Assembly: GCA_031272405.1 (NCBI GenBank)
Contig: JAISTW010000024.1
Coordinates: forward strand, 1-35,586
DNA length: 35,586 bases
From: Desulfovibrio sp.
GTDB lineage: Bacteria; Desulfobacterota; Desulfovibrionia; Desulfovibrionales; Desulfovibrionaceae
Direction of reading: 5' to 3'
Of the stretch, positions 1 through 8,420 are shown piece after piece. Numbering within the stretch: the stretch's first letter is position 1; the number at the start of each line of letters is the position of its first letter. The notes beneath the pieces are model-generated. The model was not told where the DNA came from. It did no database searches and saw nothing but the letters and a program-made list of their open reading frames with translations. The position numbers were made by a program, and so were the translations under genes.

Positions 1-336
1 CTCGTGGCAGTTCCCGATGCATATGCCTTTACAACAAGAGTCCGTATTTCAGGAGATGCGGTTTTCATGCGGCTGAGTATAAATTTTTTCTATATAAAAT
101 GAAAGTTAAATTGCTCTAAGCACTATTTTATATTCGATAACATTATTTATGATATATTATACCAATGAATTGATTTATGTGCTATACTATATCTCGTTCA
201 TAGGGCAGGACAGGTGAAGTACATGTACTTCCTGCCATACGGGGTAGGTATACTACCTCCCCTTGAAAGGTGCGCCACCCATAAGCCATAATTTGGCAGG
301 AGGCGGTTTGTGAAATGCTCCGATAACAAAAACGCT
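1..336. other. Non-coding AT-rich left edge
   Basis: No convincing gene lies here. Roughly positions 75-200 are strongly AT-rich compared with the GC-rich genes that follow, and positions 204-279 hold a cluster of inverted repeats listed separately. No clear rho-independent terminator for the M15 peptidase gene, which ends at 337 on the minus strand, is visible. The composition suggests an intergenic or foreign-derived segment, but nothing identifies its origin. Confidence 0.6.
204..279. repeat. Cluster of three adjacent inverted repeats
   Basis: Three hairpin-capable repeats lie head to tail. The first is a perfect 16-bp palindrome at 216-231, with outer arms GGCAG (204-208) and CTGCC (232-236) across a one-sided bulge. 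The second pairs 241-250 with 254-262 (GGGG-T-AGGTA against TACCT-CCCC) around a 3-nt loop. The third pairs GGTG (269-272) with CACC (276-279), and CCTT (261-264) can alternatively pair with AAGG (267-270). None is followed by a T-run on either strand, so these are not ordinary terminators. A structured RNA, a mobile-element end or a protein-binding site are all possible. Confidence 0.55.
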
Positions 337-1224
337 CTACTGGTCGTTCAGCAATTCCGGGCGGTACTCAAAGTGCATGTAGTCAAAGGAATGCCATTTG
401 CCGCCCCAGATGAAGCCTTCTGACTCAAAAGCGTCCACGACGGACTGCGGCCAGTTTTGCCTGGCTTTTCCCAGGGCTTCCGGGGAGATCGGCCACTGCC
501 AGTACGGCCCGGTTCCGACATTCAAATCTATGGCCACGCCGAAAGAGTGAGGGGAAAGTCTGCCGCTGCCGCTGACCGTCCGCCACATAAATGTGCCTTC
601 CAAGGGGAAAATATAGTGTCGCAGGCTTGGGTCGTGTCTGACGAGATCCTGCAATTTTTCCCCCACGCGTTCCAAGGCGTCCGCCGCGCCCTGGCGGCTG
701 TTGAAAAGCAGTTTGTGCCCCATGAAGGAAACCTCACGGCAGTTGCCGGCCGCCTCAAGCGCGTTGTTACCGTAAAGCAGGCGCAGCAGGGCTTCATTGC
801 GCACCCTGCCGGGATCAAAGCCCGGCGGGGGAGTACGTCCGTTTACCCCGCGCGGGTAGGGTTGAACCAGGGAAGCGCACAGCGCCTGATCTTCGCTGGC
901 CTGACCAAAGCGGTCTGACAAAACGGACGGCGGCGGGCAGCCCTCAATCGGGCTGAAAAGCAGACGGCGTTGTCCGGCGCGCAGGTACAGATTGTCGCCG
1001 GCCCATTCCAGGGTCAGGCACGCCTCCGGGTAGGCTCTGACGAAGCGTTGGGCCGTGGCTTCCATGTCGGCTCGATCCATCTTTTTTTGTCTGTCCGGCG
1101 GATTCAGGCCGTTCGTCCATTCGGACCTGTCATCCCGTCCAAATACGGGCGACGCGCTGACAGCGAGGAAAACCAGAGAAAGACAGAGCAACGGAAACGC
1201 GGCGCGTTTGCAGACGGGATTCAT
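337..1224 (-). CDS. Secreted M15-family zinc peptidase (D-Ala-D-Ala carboxypeptidase/endopeptidase type)
   Basis: A 295-residue exported protein with a signal peptide (about residues 1-29: basic start, a hydrophobic run, then ASPVFG). The C-terminal third carries the M15 zinc signature: His226-x6-Asp233 in SPHSFGVAIDLN, and His284 inside DYMHFEYRPEL, preceded by the GFIWGGKW block typical of CwlK/VanY-like members. Such enzymes hydrolyse peptidoglycan stem peptides in the periplasm; carboxypeptidase or endopeptidase activity cannot be told apart by eye. The first ~140 residues are not recognised. The start lies 18 nt after the fsr-like stop and gives a clean signal peptide, but its Shine-Dalgarno is weak. 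It is the last gene of the long minus-strand run, and translation may depend on read-through from upstream. Confidence 0.8.
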   Translation of the reverse strand: MNPVCKRAAFPLLCLSLVFLAVSASPVFGRDDRSEWTNGLNPPDRQKKMDRADMEATAQRFVRAYPEACLTLEWAGDNLYLRAGQRRLLFSPIEGCPPPSVLSDRFGQASEDQALCASLVQPYPRGVNGRTPPPGFDPGRVRNEALLRLLYGNNALEAAGNCREVSFMGHKLLFNSRQGAADALERVGEKLQDLVRHDPSLRHYIFPLEGTFMWRTVSGSGRLSPHSFGVAIDLNVGTGPYWQWPISPEALGKARQNWPQSVVDAFESEGFIWGGKWHSFDYMHFEYRPELLNDQ

Positions 1225-1242
1225 GGAGGGCCGCCGGAAGAA

Positions 1243-2442
1243 TCAGGCTTTCCCCGGCTCCGTCCTGGGCTGATCGGGCAAAAAGACGGTGAGCAGACCC
1301 ATCAGGGGGAGAAAGGAGCACAGGCTGTAGACCAGATCAATGCTGGTCAGGTCCGCGAGCTTGCCGAGCAAGGCCGCGCCGATGCCGCCAAGTCCGAAGG
1401 ACAGGCCGAAGAACAGGCCCGCGACGGCGCCCACATGGCCAGGTGTGAGTTCCTGGGCGAAAACCACAATGGCCGAAAAGGACGAGGCCATGACAAAGCC
1501 GATAAGCGCGGCCAGAACAGCCGTGCCGCCCAAATCCATGTAGGGCAGGGCCAGGGTGAAGGGCGCGGCCCCCAGGATGGAAAACCAGATGACCGGCTTG
1601 CGCCCGAAGCGATCGCCCACCGGCCCGCCCAGGTAGCCGCCCAGGGCGATGGCGCCCAGAAACAGGAAAAGATATATCTGCGATGTCTCCACGCTCACGT
1701 CGAAACGGTTGATGAGGTAGAAAGTGAGAAAATTGGCCAGACTCACGGTGTATATCTGTTTGGAGGCCATCAGCACAAAGAGTACCGCCAGGGCGCGTTT
1801 CCACGCGGGATGCGGCGCCGCCTTTTTTTTCGTCTGTTTGTCCCGGGTCGCGGAGCGGTTTTGCCGGGTCACCCAGCGGGCGATAAAAAGGAGGGTAAGG
1901 CAGCAGGCCAGGGGAATACAGGCAAAGAGGGTAAGGGATTTTTGTCCGTGGCCCAGAACAAAGGCGGCCGCGATGAGGGGGCCGACAGCCTGGCCGAAAT
2001 TGCCTCCGACCTGGAAGATCGCCTGGGCGCGGCCGAATTTGCCGTCCGCGGCCATGTAGGCCACGCGGGAAGACTCCGGATGGAAGACGGCCGAACCTGC
2101 CCCCAGCAGAACGGAACCGGCCAGCAGCCAGACATAGCCGGCGGCATAGGCCATGCAGACAAGCCCCACCACGGTGAAGGTCATGCCTGTAGGCAACAGA
2201 TGCGGGCGCGGGTGCTTGTCCGTGTAAAAGCCGATGGCCGGTTGCAGGACAGAGGCGCACATCTGGTAAGCGAAGGATAAAAAACCGATCTCCGTGAAGT
2301 TCAGATCGAAATTGTCCTTGAACAGCGGGTAGAGAGCGATAACCAACGACTGCGTCGTGTCGTTGAGGCAGTGGGCCAGGCTGATCAGACCAAGCACGCG
2401 CAACGGGTTTGAGCGGGCGGTCTTGTCGTGGGCGGAAGTCAT
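1243..2442 (-). CDS. fsr: MFS exporter, fosmidomycin-resistance (Fsr) family
   Basis: A 399-residue major facilitator. The N-terminal half follows the Fsr family closely: ISLAHCLNDTTQSL in helix 1, then IGFLSFAYQ, a TDKHPRP loop, and the hallmark VFHPESSRVA followed by QAIFQVGGNFGQ. About twelve membrane helices are expected, with a basic central loop (TKKKAAPHPAWKR). Members export fosmidomycin and related compounds by proton antiport; the natural substrate is unknown. The reading frame stays open far upstream, but the start is placed at the ATG at 2442. Homology begins just after it, and its ATGA overlaps the stop of the DUF3179 gene, a normal translational-coupling arrangement. Confidence 0.85.
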   Translation of the reverse strand: MTSAHDKTARSNPLRVLGLISLAHCLNDTTQSLVIALYPLFKDNFDLNFTEIGFLSFAYQMCASVLQPAIGFYTDKHPRPHLLPTGMTFTVVGLVCMAYAAGYVWLLAGSVLLGAGSAVFHPESSRVAYMAADGKFGRAQAIFQVGGNFGQAVGPLIAAAFVLGHGQKSLTLFACIPLACCLTLLFIARWVTRQNRSATRDKQTKKKAAPHPAWKRALAVLFVLMASKQIYTVSLANFLTFYLINRFDVSVETSQIYLFLFLGAIALGGYLGGPVGDRFGRKPVIWFSILGAAPFTLALPYMDLGGTAVLAALIGFVMASSFSAIVVFAQELTPGHVGAVAGLFFGLSFGLGGIGAALLGKLADLTSIDLVYSLCSFLPLMGLLTVFLPDQPRTEPGKA

Positions 2443-3611
2443 TTCCCGGGTTGGCCCGTGGCCGGCGCGTTTTTTTGTTGGGATGCGGCGCCCGGCGGGC
2501 TGAGTTGGAGCAGCTCTGGCGCCACTTCGCCGGGGCCGGGTATGGCGAAGGTTTCCGGATTCATGCTGGACCAGGCAAACCACATGGAATAGCAGCCGTA
2601 GATCTGTTTCATGGAAGCGCCCTGCATGTTGCCTTCCAGAGCCTTGCCTGTGGCGGGGTCCCACACGCTCCTGGTGGTGAGGTCAATCAGTTTTCCGTAC
2701 TGCGTGGCGAACAAAAAGGGTTCGGCCCATATCTGGCGGTCAAAGACGCGCACGACATCAAGTTTTCTGTCATGTACGGCAATCAGAGCCGCTGGGCCGA
2801 GAAAAAAGTTGACCGCTCCGCGTTTTTTGACGTGAGCAATGTCTATAGCCAGCAGAAAGTTGTTGTACTCCAGGCAGAGCATGGGCGTTTTTTTTGGAAA
2901 ACGCTTGTCCAGACGCTGAATGGGATACACCAGGATATCGTTGTCGTAATAGGTGCCCCGTCTCAGGTAGTTGCCGTAAGGGTCACGGCCGTAGGGCCGG
3001 TTGCCCGGAGGCATGGCCAAAACCTGCGCGTCCGGGAAGATTTTGCTCGCCGCGCCCCAGTTTGTCCAGAAAACAGGCAACATGGGCATGCCCCGGCCGA
3101 GGAGCGGCCCATCGAAAGCCATGCCGCTTTCCTGGAGCCAGAGGCTGCCGGAATTGCGGTCTATGAGCACGCTGTTGCCGTCGTAAAGTCTCCCTTCCAG
3201 GTCGAAGATGAGATTGAGTCCCTGCATTTCGGCGTTGTAGGCCATAAGTGTGCCCGTGATGGGACAGTACGTGATGGCGTAGGCGACATCGTCAATGACT
3301 TCATTGACCACCTGGTGCCAGACCAAGATGCTCTGTGGGTAAATGTGCGGGCCTGTCGGCAGGATGACGACAAAAACAGGCTCGTCCCGGCTCACGTTCA
3401 GATCGGCGTCAAGCACTCTGTCGTAACGGGGGCGATAGAGCGCCGGTATGGCGCCGTAGCTCACGCTCGTTTGCACGAGTTTGTTGCTGACGGCGGCGAG
3501 TTGTTCCAGATTTTTGGGTCTGGCTGTCGCGGATTGGGGCAGGATAAAAAAGCCGCAGAACAGGGCCAGAGCGGCAAAGAAATACGCGGACGCCGTTTTT
3601 TGCTCAGTCAT
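2439..3611 (-). CDS. Exported DUF3179 domain protein
   Basis: A 390-residue protein with an N-terminal signal peptide or anchor (a hydrophobic run followed by PQSATARP near residue 32), so it is likely periplasmic or membrane-tethered. The middle carries the DUF3179 pattern: AYAITYCPITGTLMAY, then LYDGNSVLIDRNSGSLWLQ, then the GPLLGRGMPMLP and FWTNW blocks. The biochemical role of DUF3179 is not known. The start at 3611 is chosen because it begins the signal peptide and its ATG overlaps the rmlD-like stop by 8 nt; the longer open frame upstream shows no homology. It is translationally coupled at both ends. The ITYCPITG cysteine is a family feature, but no heme or metal motif is evident. Confidence 0.8.
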   Translation of the reverse strand: MTEQKTASAYFFAALALFCGFFILPQSATARPKNLEQLAAVSNKLVQTSVSYGAIPALYRPRYDRVLDADLNVSRDEPVFVVILPTGPHIYPQSILVWHQVVNEVIDDVAYAITYCPITGTLMAYNAEMQGLNLIFDLEGRLYDGNSVLIDRNSGSLWLQESGMAFDGPLLGRGMPMLPVFWTNWGAASKIFPDAQVLAMPPGNRPYGRDPYGNYLRRGTYYDNDILVYPIQRLDKRFPKKTPMLCLEYNNFLLAIDIAHVKKRGAVNFFLGPAALIAVHDRKLDVVRVFDRQIWAEPFLFATQYGKLIDLTTRSVWDPATGKALEGNMQGASMKQIYGCYSMWFAWSSMNPETFAIPGPGEVAPELLQLSPPGAASQQKNAPATGQPGK

Positions 3612-4515
3612 TGTTGTCGGCCTCAAGGATGCTGTACAGATAATCGCGCAGGGCCTGGGGCCAGGGACGGGGGGCATGGTTCAGAAAGCCGGCCAGTTTG
3701 CTCGTATCCAGAACGGACCAGGCCGGACGTTTGGCTTTCTGGGGCCATTGCTCCGAGCTGACGGGGACGACGCGGCAACGGCAACGGCTCAGGGTGATGG
3801 CTTCCGAGGCCAGTTCCGCCCAGGTGGCCTGCCCTCCATTGACCGCGTGCCAAAGGCCGGTAGCGCGTTTTTCAGCCAAAGCGACGCTCCAATGGGCCAG
3901 ATCCAGACTATAGGTGGGGGAGCCTGTCTGATCAAAAACAACCTGCACGCTTTCAGCGTGTTTGGCCTTGTCGAGAATGGTCTGCACGAAGTTTTTTCGG
4001 CCGGGCCCAAAAAGCCAGGCCGTGCGCACAACACACGTCCTTTCGGCCAGTATCTCCAGCACAGCCTGCTCTCCGGCAAGTTTTGTGCTTCCGTAGACAG
4101 AAATGGGCTTGGGCGTGTCCTGCTCGGTCCAGGCTACGTTTTTCTGTCCGGAAAAGACAAAATCCGTGCTGAAGTGTACAAGATGCCCATGTCCGAGGGA
4201 TTTGAGCGTCCGGGCAAGGGCGTCGGGCAGTGTGCAGTTCAGAAGCCGGGCCTGTTCGGGCTGGGCTTCGGCTTCCTCCACCTGGGTCCAGGCCGCCGCG
4301 TTGAAGACGACGTCCGGGCCGCTCTGAGCGAGGCGATTGGTAAGAAAAGCGATGTCCGTGATGTTGCCGTCAGCCCGCCCCAGGGTTTCCACATGCCAGC
4401 CGGCCTGCGTCAACGTCCGGGTCAGGGCCTGCCCCAAAAGGCCGGTGGCGCCTCCCAGCACCAGGGCTTTGGGGGCGGCTTCTCTGACTGTTTCGGATGA
4501 TCCTGGACTTTTCAT
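3604..4515 (-). CDS. rmlD: RmlD-like dTDP-4-dehydrorhamnose reductase (SDR superfamily)
   Basis: A 303-residue extended short-chain dehydrogenase. The Rossmann motif GGATGLLG lies at residues 21-28, after a ~15-residue N-terminal extension. FSTDFVFSG is near 115-123, and the catalytic Tyr141-x3-Lys145 sits in VYGSTKLAGE, all typical of RmlD/RfbD sugar-nucleotide reductases. RmlD makes dTDP-L-rhamnose using NAD(P)H in the cytoplasm. No rmlA, rmlB or rmlC is present here. The gene sits inside an ABC transporter/exporter run, so it may instead act on another nucleotide sugar. It starts 15 nt after the second ABC ATPase, has no obvious Shine-Dalgarno, and its end overlaps the DUF3179 start. Confidence 0.78.
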   Translation of the reverse strand: MKSPGSSETVREAAPKALVLGGATGLLGQALTRTLTQAGWHVETLGRADGNITDIAFLTNRLAQSGPDVVFNAAAWTQVEEAEAQPEQARLLNCTLPDALARTLKSLGHGHLVHFSTDFVFSGQKNVAWTEQDTPKPISVYGSTKLAGEQAVLEILAERTCVVRTAWLFGPGRKNFVQTILDKAKHAESVQVVFDQTGSPTYSLDLAHWSVALAEKRATGLWHAVNGGQATWAELASEAITLSRCRCRVVPVSSEQWPQKAKRPAWSVLDTSKLAGFLNHAPRPWPQALRDYLYSILEADNND

Positions 4516-4530
4516 GAACAGTCGGGGTGT

Positions 4531-5589
4531 TCAGTCGCCGCTGAACCAGTACGGTTTGAGCAGCAACAGGCCGCAGGTTTCACCTACCTCCGGGCCGGGC
4601 GTGTGGCGGCTTTTTTGCACACGCAAGTCCTGGCCGTGCACAGAGAACTGATAGTCAACGATTTCGCCAAGAAAAGATTTGCGGGTCACGGTTGCGGCAA
4701 TGTGGCCCCTGGTATTGAAGTCGATTTCTGACGGGCGGCTGGCCAGCGTCAGAGTCGGATCGTCTTTTATTTGCTCCGGCGGCGTGAGCGTCGCCGGCAG
4801 AGGGGTTTTTCCGTCAAGGCTGGGTCTGCCGTCGGACAGGCGACCTGCCGTGAGAAAATTGTGCAGTCCGATAAAGCTGAACACAAACTTGTTGGCCGGC
4901 TTATTGTACACATTGAGCGGGCTGTCTATTTGCTGCACGACTCCCAGTTTCATGACCAGGATGCGGTCGGACAGAGCCATGGCTTCGGACTGATCGTGAG
5001 TGACATAGATGATGGAAAAACCGTATCTTCGCTGCAGATCTTTGATTTCAAAACGCATTTCCTCGCGCAGGTGGGGATCGAGGCTGGAGAGCGGCTCATC
5101 CAGCAACATGACATCAGGATTTATGGCCAGCGCCCGCGCCAGGGCGACACGCTGTTTGCCGCCGCCGGAGAGGTTTTCCGGACTGCTTTGGGCCACGTTG
5201 AGCAGATTTGTGGCTTGCAGCGCTTCGCGCGCGCGCGAGGCGACTTCGGAAGCTGGAAATTTGCGTATGCGCAGGGGAAAGGCCACATTTTCATAGACAG
5301 ACAGGTGGGGCCAAACGGCGAAGGCCTGAAAAACCATGCCGAAATCGCGTTTTTCTGGAGGGAGATAGAAATTTTTGGCGCTTGAGGAAAGCAGACGCTC
5401 GCCCACAGAGATTTCGCCCTCGTCCAGATCCTCAAAACCGGCTACCATGCGCAGCGTTGTCGTCTTGCCGCAACCCGAGGGGCCGAGCATGGAAAAACAC
5501 TCGCCCTTTTCGATGGAGAGATTGAGCTTGTTCACAGCCGTCACCTGGCCGAACTGCTTGGTGACATTGGTCAGACGCACATATGACAT
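4531..5589 (-). CDS. ABC transporter ATPase (FbpC/PotA type), second ATPase of the operon
   Basis: A 352-residue nucleotide-binding subunit. Walker A GPSGCGKTT is at residues 36-44, the Q-loop in VFQAFAVWPHLS, Walker B MLLDEPLSSLD at 161-171 and the H-loop in YVTHDQ. A C-terminal TOBE-like region begins around residue 235. This is the layout of ferric-iron, polyamine or phosphonate importers. The ABC signature reads LSGGGKQR instead of LSGGQQQR, with Gly144 replacing the usual Gln. Only 1 nt separates it from the permease stop (TGACATG), so coupling is near certain. It is the second ATPase gene flanking one permease; the other, at 7279-8400, has a canonical signature. Confidence 0.88.
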   Translation of the reverse strand: MSYVRLTNVTKQFGQVTAVNKLNLSIEKGECFSMLGPSGCGKTTTLRMVAGFEDLDEGEISVGERLLSSSAKNFYLPPEKRDFGMVFQAFAVWPHLSVYENVAFPLRIRKFPASEVASRAREALQATNLLNVAQSSPENLSGGGKQRVALARALAINPDVMLLDEPLSSLDPHLREEMRFEIKDLQRRYGFSIIYVTHDQSEAMALSDRILVMKLGVVQQIDSPLNVYNKPANKFVFSFIGLHNFLTAGRLSDGRPSLDGKTPLPATLTPPEQIKDDPTLTLASRPSEIDFNTRGHIAATVTRKSFLGEIVDYQFSVHGQDLRVQKSRHTPGPEVGETCGLLLLKPYWFSGD

Positions 5590-5590
5590 G

Positions 5591-7282
5591 TCAGCCCCGC
5601 TGGTATCTTGCGCTCACGCGGTTGATGACGGTCTGTCCGGTGATGATGAGCACCAGGGCAACCCCGGCCAGAGCCGCCGAGACGACGGTTTCCCCGTCTT
5701 CGTTCAACGTGTATATGGCAACGCCGACAGTGCGGGTGGTAGGCGCGTAGAGCATGATGGAGACGGTCAATTCTCTGAGGGAGGGCAGGAAAATGAGAAA
5801 AAAGGCCGCCAGCATGCCCGGCCGCACCAACGGCAATACAATGTCCCTCAGGGTTTGCCACATGGTCGCCCCGCAGGCGCGAGCGGCTTCCATCAGGGAA
5901 TCATGCACCTGCTCCAGCGCGGCGGAATTGGCTTTGAGCGAAAAGGCCATATAGCGGGCGATATAGGCCACCAGAATGATCCAGACGGTGTTGTACAGAT
6001 TGACGCCGTATTTGCCGCTCCAGGCCAGGATAACGCCCAGCGCGATGACCGAGCCCGGCACGGAGAAGGGCAGCATGCCGAGAAATTCGAGAATTCCCTT
6101 GCCCCGGACTTTCATCTTGACAATGACATAGGAAATCATCACGCCGGCGAACATGGTGATGAAGGCGGCCGACAACCCAAGGGTGACGCTGTTGAAAATG
6201 GCGTCCTTGGTGATTTGGTATTCAAAAAGAATGAACTTGTAGTTGTCCAGGGAGAGATTTTCAGGGGTGAAAGGCAGTCCGTAGGTTTTCAGGCCGCCTA
6301 CAAGGAAGATCACCACTGTGGGCAACACGATGGTAAAGCCGATGTAGGCCAGGCAGAAAATCAGCAACGGCCAGCGCAGGGCGCGCAATTTGAGTTCCAC
6401 CGGCCGAAAGCTCTTGCCGGCAATGATCTGGTACCGCCCGCGTCCGAGCACTTTGCCCTGCAGCCAGATAATGAAGGCGGCGGAAACAACCAGCACCGAG
6501 GCCAGCACCGTGCCTGTGCGTATGGAGGCGAAACTGCCCGCGCTTTCGTGTATGCGTTCGTAAATGAGCGTCGGGATGTTGTAAATGCCGTTCTCTATGC
6601 CCAACACCGCTACCGTGCCGAAGTGGGCCATGGAGTAAAGCATGATGAGCAGCGAGCCCGAGAGTATGCTCGGCAGCACCAGCGGGATGGTTATCTTGCG
6701 GGTGATGGTGAACAGCCCTGCCCCGGAAATGCGGGCGGACTCCTCCAGCGTGGGGTCCATACGCTCCAGCGCTCCGCAGACCTGGATAAAAACAAAGGGG
6801 AAAAGATACATCACTTCCACAGCCATGATGCCGAGATAGCTGTATATATTGAAGACGGGCTCTTCAAGCCCGAACGTGTCCATGAAGAAACGGTTTATGT
6901 AGCCGGCTCTCGGGGAGAGCAACATTTTCCAGGCCAGAGCGCCTATGAAGGACGGCAGCATAAAGGGCACCAGAAACATGCCGCGCATGAATTTTTTGAA
7001 GGGCAAGTCCGTGCGCGTGACCAGCCAGGCGAAAAAGGTGCCCACAATGGTGCTGCCTATCGTTGTGCCCGAAGCGATGAAAACGGAATTGAGCAGAGCC
7101 TGATAGGTTTCTTGCTCGCTCAACACGGCGACGACGTCAGTCAGGTTGAATTTGCCGTTGGCCCAAAACGCGTTGAGAAAAATAAGCAGCACCGGAACCG
7201 CGACAACAATGACCAGGATCGCTATGGACAGGCCGAGTATGAAATGGGCGGCGCCAAAGCCGCTTTTGCGGGACGCGCTCAT
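5591..7282 (-). CDS. ABC transporter permease with two fused membrane domains (FbpB/ThiP type)
   Basis: A 563-residue inner-membrane protein holding two BPD-type permease domains in one chain, with about twelve helices. Two EAA coupling loops are visible: EESARISGAGLFTITRKITIP in the first half and MEAARACGATMWQTLRDIVLP in the second. FbpB and ThiP homologues are organised this way, so one polypeptide supplies the whole membrane channel. Its start overlaps the stop of the upstream ATPase (ATGA at 7279-7282), and its stop is followed 1 nt later by the next ATPase start. Each coupling loop could in principle dock a different one of the two ATPases, but this is inference. Confidence 0.9.
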   Translation of the reverse strand: MSASRKSGFGAAHFILGLSIAILVIVVAVPVLLIFLNAFWANGKFNLTDVVAVLSEQETYQALLNSVFIASGTTIGSTIVGTFFAWLVTRTDLPFKKFMRGMFLVPFMLPSFIGALAWKMLLSPRAGYINRFFMDTFGLEEPVFNIYSYLGIMAVEVMYLFPFVFIQVCGALERMDPTLEESARISGAGLFTITRKITIPLVLPSILSGSLLIMLYSMAHFGTVAVLGIENGIYNIPTLIYERIHESAGSFASIRTGTVLASVLVVSAAFIIWLQGKVLGRGRYQIIAGKSFRPVELKLRALRWPLLIFCLAYIGFTIVLPTVVIFLVGGLKTYGLPFTPENLSLDNYKFILFEYQITKDAIFNSVTLGLSAAFITMFAGVMISYVIVKMKVRGKGILEFLGMLPFSVPGSVIALGVILAWSGKYGVNLYNTVWIILVAYIARYMAFSLKANSAALEQVHDSLMEAARACGATMWQTLRDIVLPLVRPGMLAAFFLIFLPSLRELTVSIMLYAPTTRTVGVAIYTLNEDGETVVSAALAGVALVLIITGQTVINRVSARYQRG

Positions 7283-8400
7283 GATCCGGCCCCCCGTGAT
7301 CCTCCTCCGGCGGACACGTTGTCCGCAGGCGCGTCAAACCAGTGCAGATTGTGAAAACTGAGGGCGCAGGCGTCCCCTTCCTTGAACATGCGGTTTCTGT
7401 CCAGGGCTTCGTGGGTGTCCACGCTGACGCGCAGGGAGTGACCGTCAAGGTCTACCAGGTAGTCCATGACCGGCCCCAGAAAACTGGACCGGCGCACTTT
7501 GCCGGACAGGCATGGACTGCCGGCCGGGGCCTCGTGGTCAATGCATACGTCAGTGGGGCGGAAGCCGGCCAACTTGTTCGCCCCGGGCGGGCAGGCGTTT
7601 TCCGCCGCGGGCAGGGGTTGGCTGCCCACAAGGCATATCCCGCCTTCATTGCGCACCGGCAACAAGTTGGCCACGCCCATAAAATTGAAAACAAAAAGGT
7701 CGGCCGGCTGTTCAAAGATTTCCACCGGGCTGCCGGTCTGGCGCAACCCTCCGTTTTCATCCAGAATGGCCAATCTGTCGGACAGAGCCAGGGCGATTTC
7801 CTGATCGTGGGTGACATAGAGCACGGTGACATTGAGTTTGTGCTGGAGTTCCTTGATTTCAAAACGCATTTCCTCGCGCAGGTTGGCGTCCAGGTTGGAA
7901 AGAGGTTCGTCCAGCAACAGCAGCGCCGGTTTGGCCACCAGCGCTCTGGCCAGAGCCACCCGCTGCTGCTGGCCGCCCGAAAGCTCCGACGGCAGACGTT
8001 TTTCCAGTCCTGCCATATTGACCAGGGTTATGCTTTCCATCGCCCTGTCCTGTATCGTCTGTCGGGGCAGGCCAGCCAGTTTGAGCGGATAGGCCACATT
8101 GTCGAAAACGCTCAAATGCGGCCATACGGCGTAGTCCTGGAAGACAACGCCGAGGCCGCGTTGTTCCGGAGGCAGGTGTATGCCTTTGTCCGCCTGGCTG
8201 ACCACGGCGTCTCCTATGCGGATAGTGCCGGCGTCCGGCGTCTCAAAGCCGGCGATCAGGCGCAGGAGCACAGTTTTGCCGCATCCGGAAGGCCCCAGCA
8301 GGGTAAAACATTCGCCGTGCTCAATGCGTAATGAAAAGTTGTCGAGAACCTGGTGGTTCCCGTAATGTTTGGAAACGTCCTGCACAAGGATTGTCGCCAT
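7279..8400 (-). CDS. ABC transporter ATPase (FbpC/PotA type), first ATPase of the operon
   Basis: A 373-residue nucleotide-binding subunit. Walker A GPSGCGKTV is at residues 36-44, Q-loop VFQDYAVWPHLS, canonical signature LSGGQQQR at 140-147, Walker B LLLDEPLSNLD, and the H-loop at His198. A C-terminal TOBE-like domain follows, with a Gly/Ser/Ala-rich tail. Walker A ends Lys-Thr-Val where Lys-Thr-Thr/Ser is usual. The fold matches ferric-iron, spermidine or phosphonate type importers. It follows the substrate-binding protein gene by 20 nt, with a weak GGCGAG ribosome site, and overlaps the permease start. Together with the second ATPase it could form a heterodimer. The substrate is unknown. 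Confidence 0.9.
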   Translation of the reverse strand: MATILVQDVSKHYGNHQVLDNFSLRIEHGECFTLLGPSGCGKTVLLRLIAGFETPDAGTIRIGDAVVSQADKGIHLPPEQRGLGVVFQDYAVWPHLSVFDNVAYPLKLAGLPRQTIQDRAMESITLVNMAGLEKRLPSELSGGQQQRVALARALVAKPALLLLDEPLSNLDANLREEMRFEIKELQHKLNVTVLYVTHDQEIALALSDRLAILDENGGLRQTGSPVEIFEQPADLFVFNFMGVANLLPVRNEGGICLVGSQPLPAAENACPPGANKLAGFRPTDVCIDHEAPAGSPCLSGKVRRSSFLGPVMDYLVDLDGHSLRVSVDTHEALDRNRMFKEGDACALSFHNLHWFDAPADNVSAGGGSRGAGS

Positions 8401-8420
8401 GTTGCGCTCGCCGTGGGATG

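Noticed and set aside
214-291. Possible 25-codon small gene with a GTG start inside the inverted-repeat cluster
   Set aside because: The AGG before it is too close to the GTG, the peptide resembles nothing known, and the sequence is better explained by the palindromes.
2443-2664. Longer N-terminus (74 residues) for the Fsr-like exporter
   Set aside because: The extension overlaps the DUF3179 gene in another frame, has no homology to the family, and the ATGA-coupled start at 2442 fits better.
5375-7354. Plus-strand open frame of 659 codons antisense to the permease
   Set aside because: It mirrors the permease and parts of both ATPases, shows no domain and is very polar, as expected for the complement of a hydrophobic protein.
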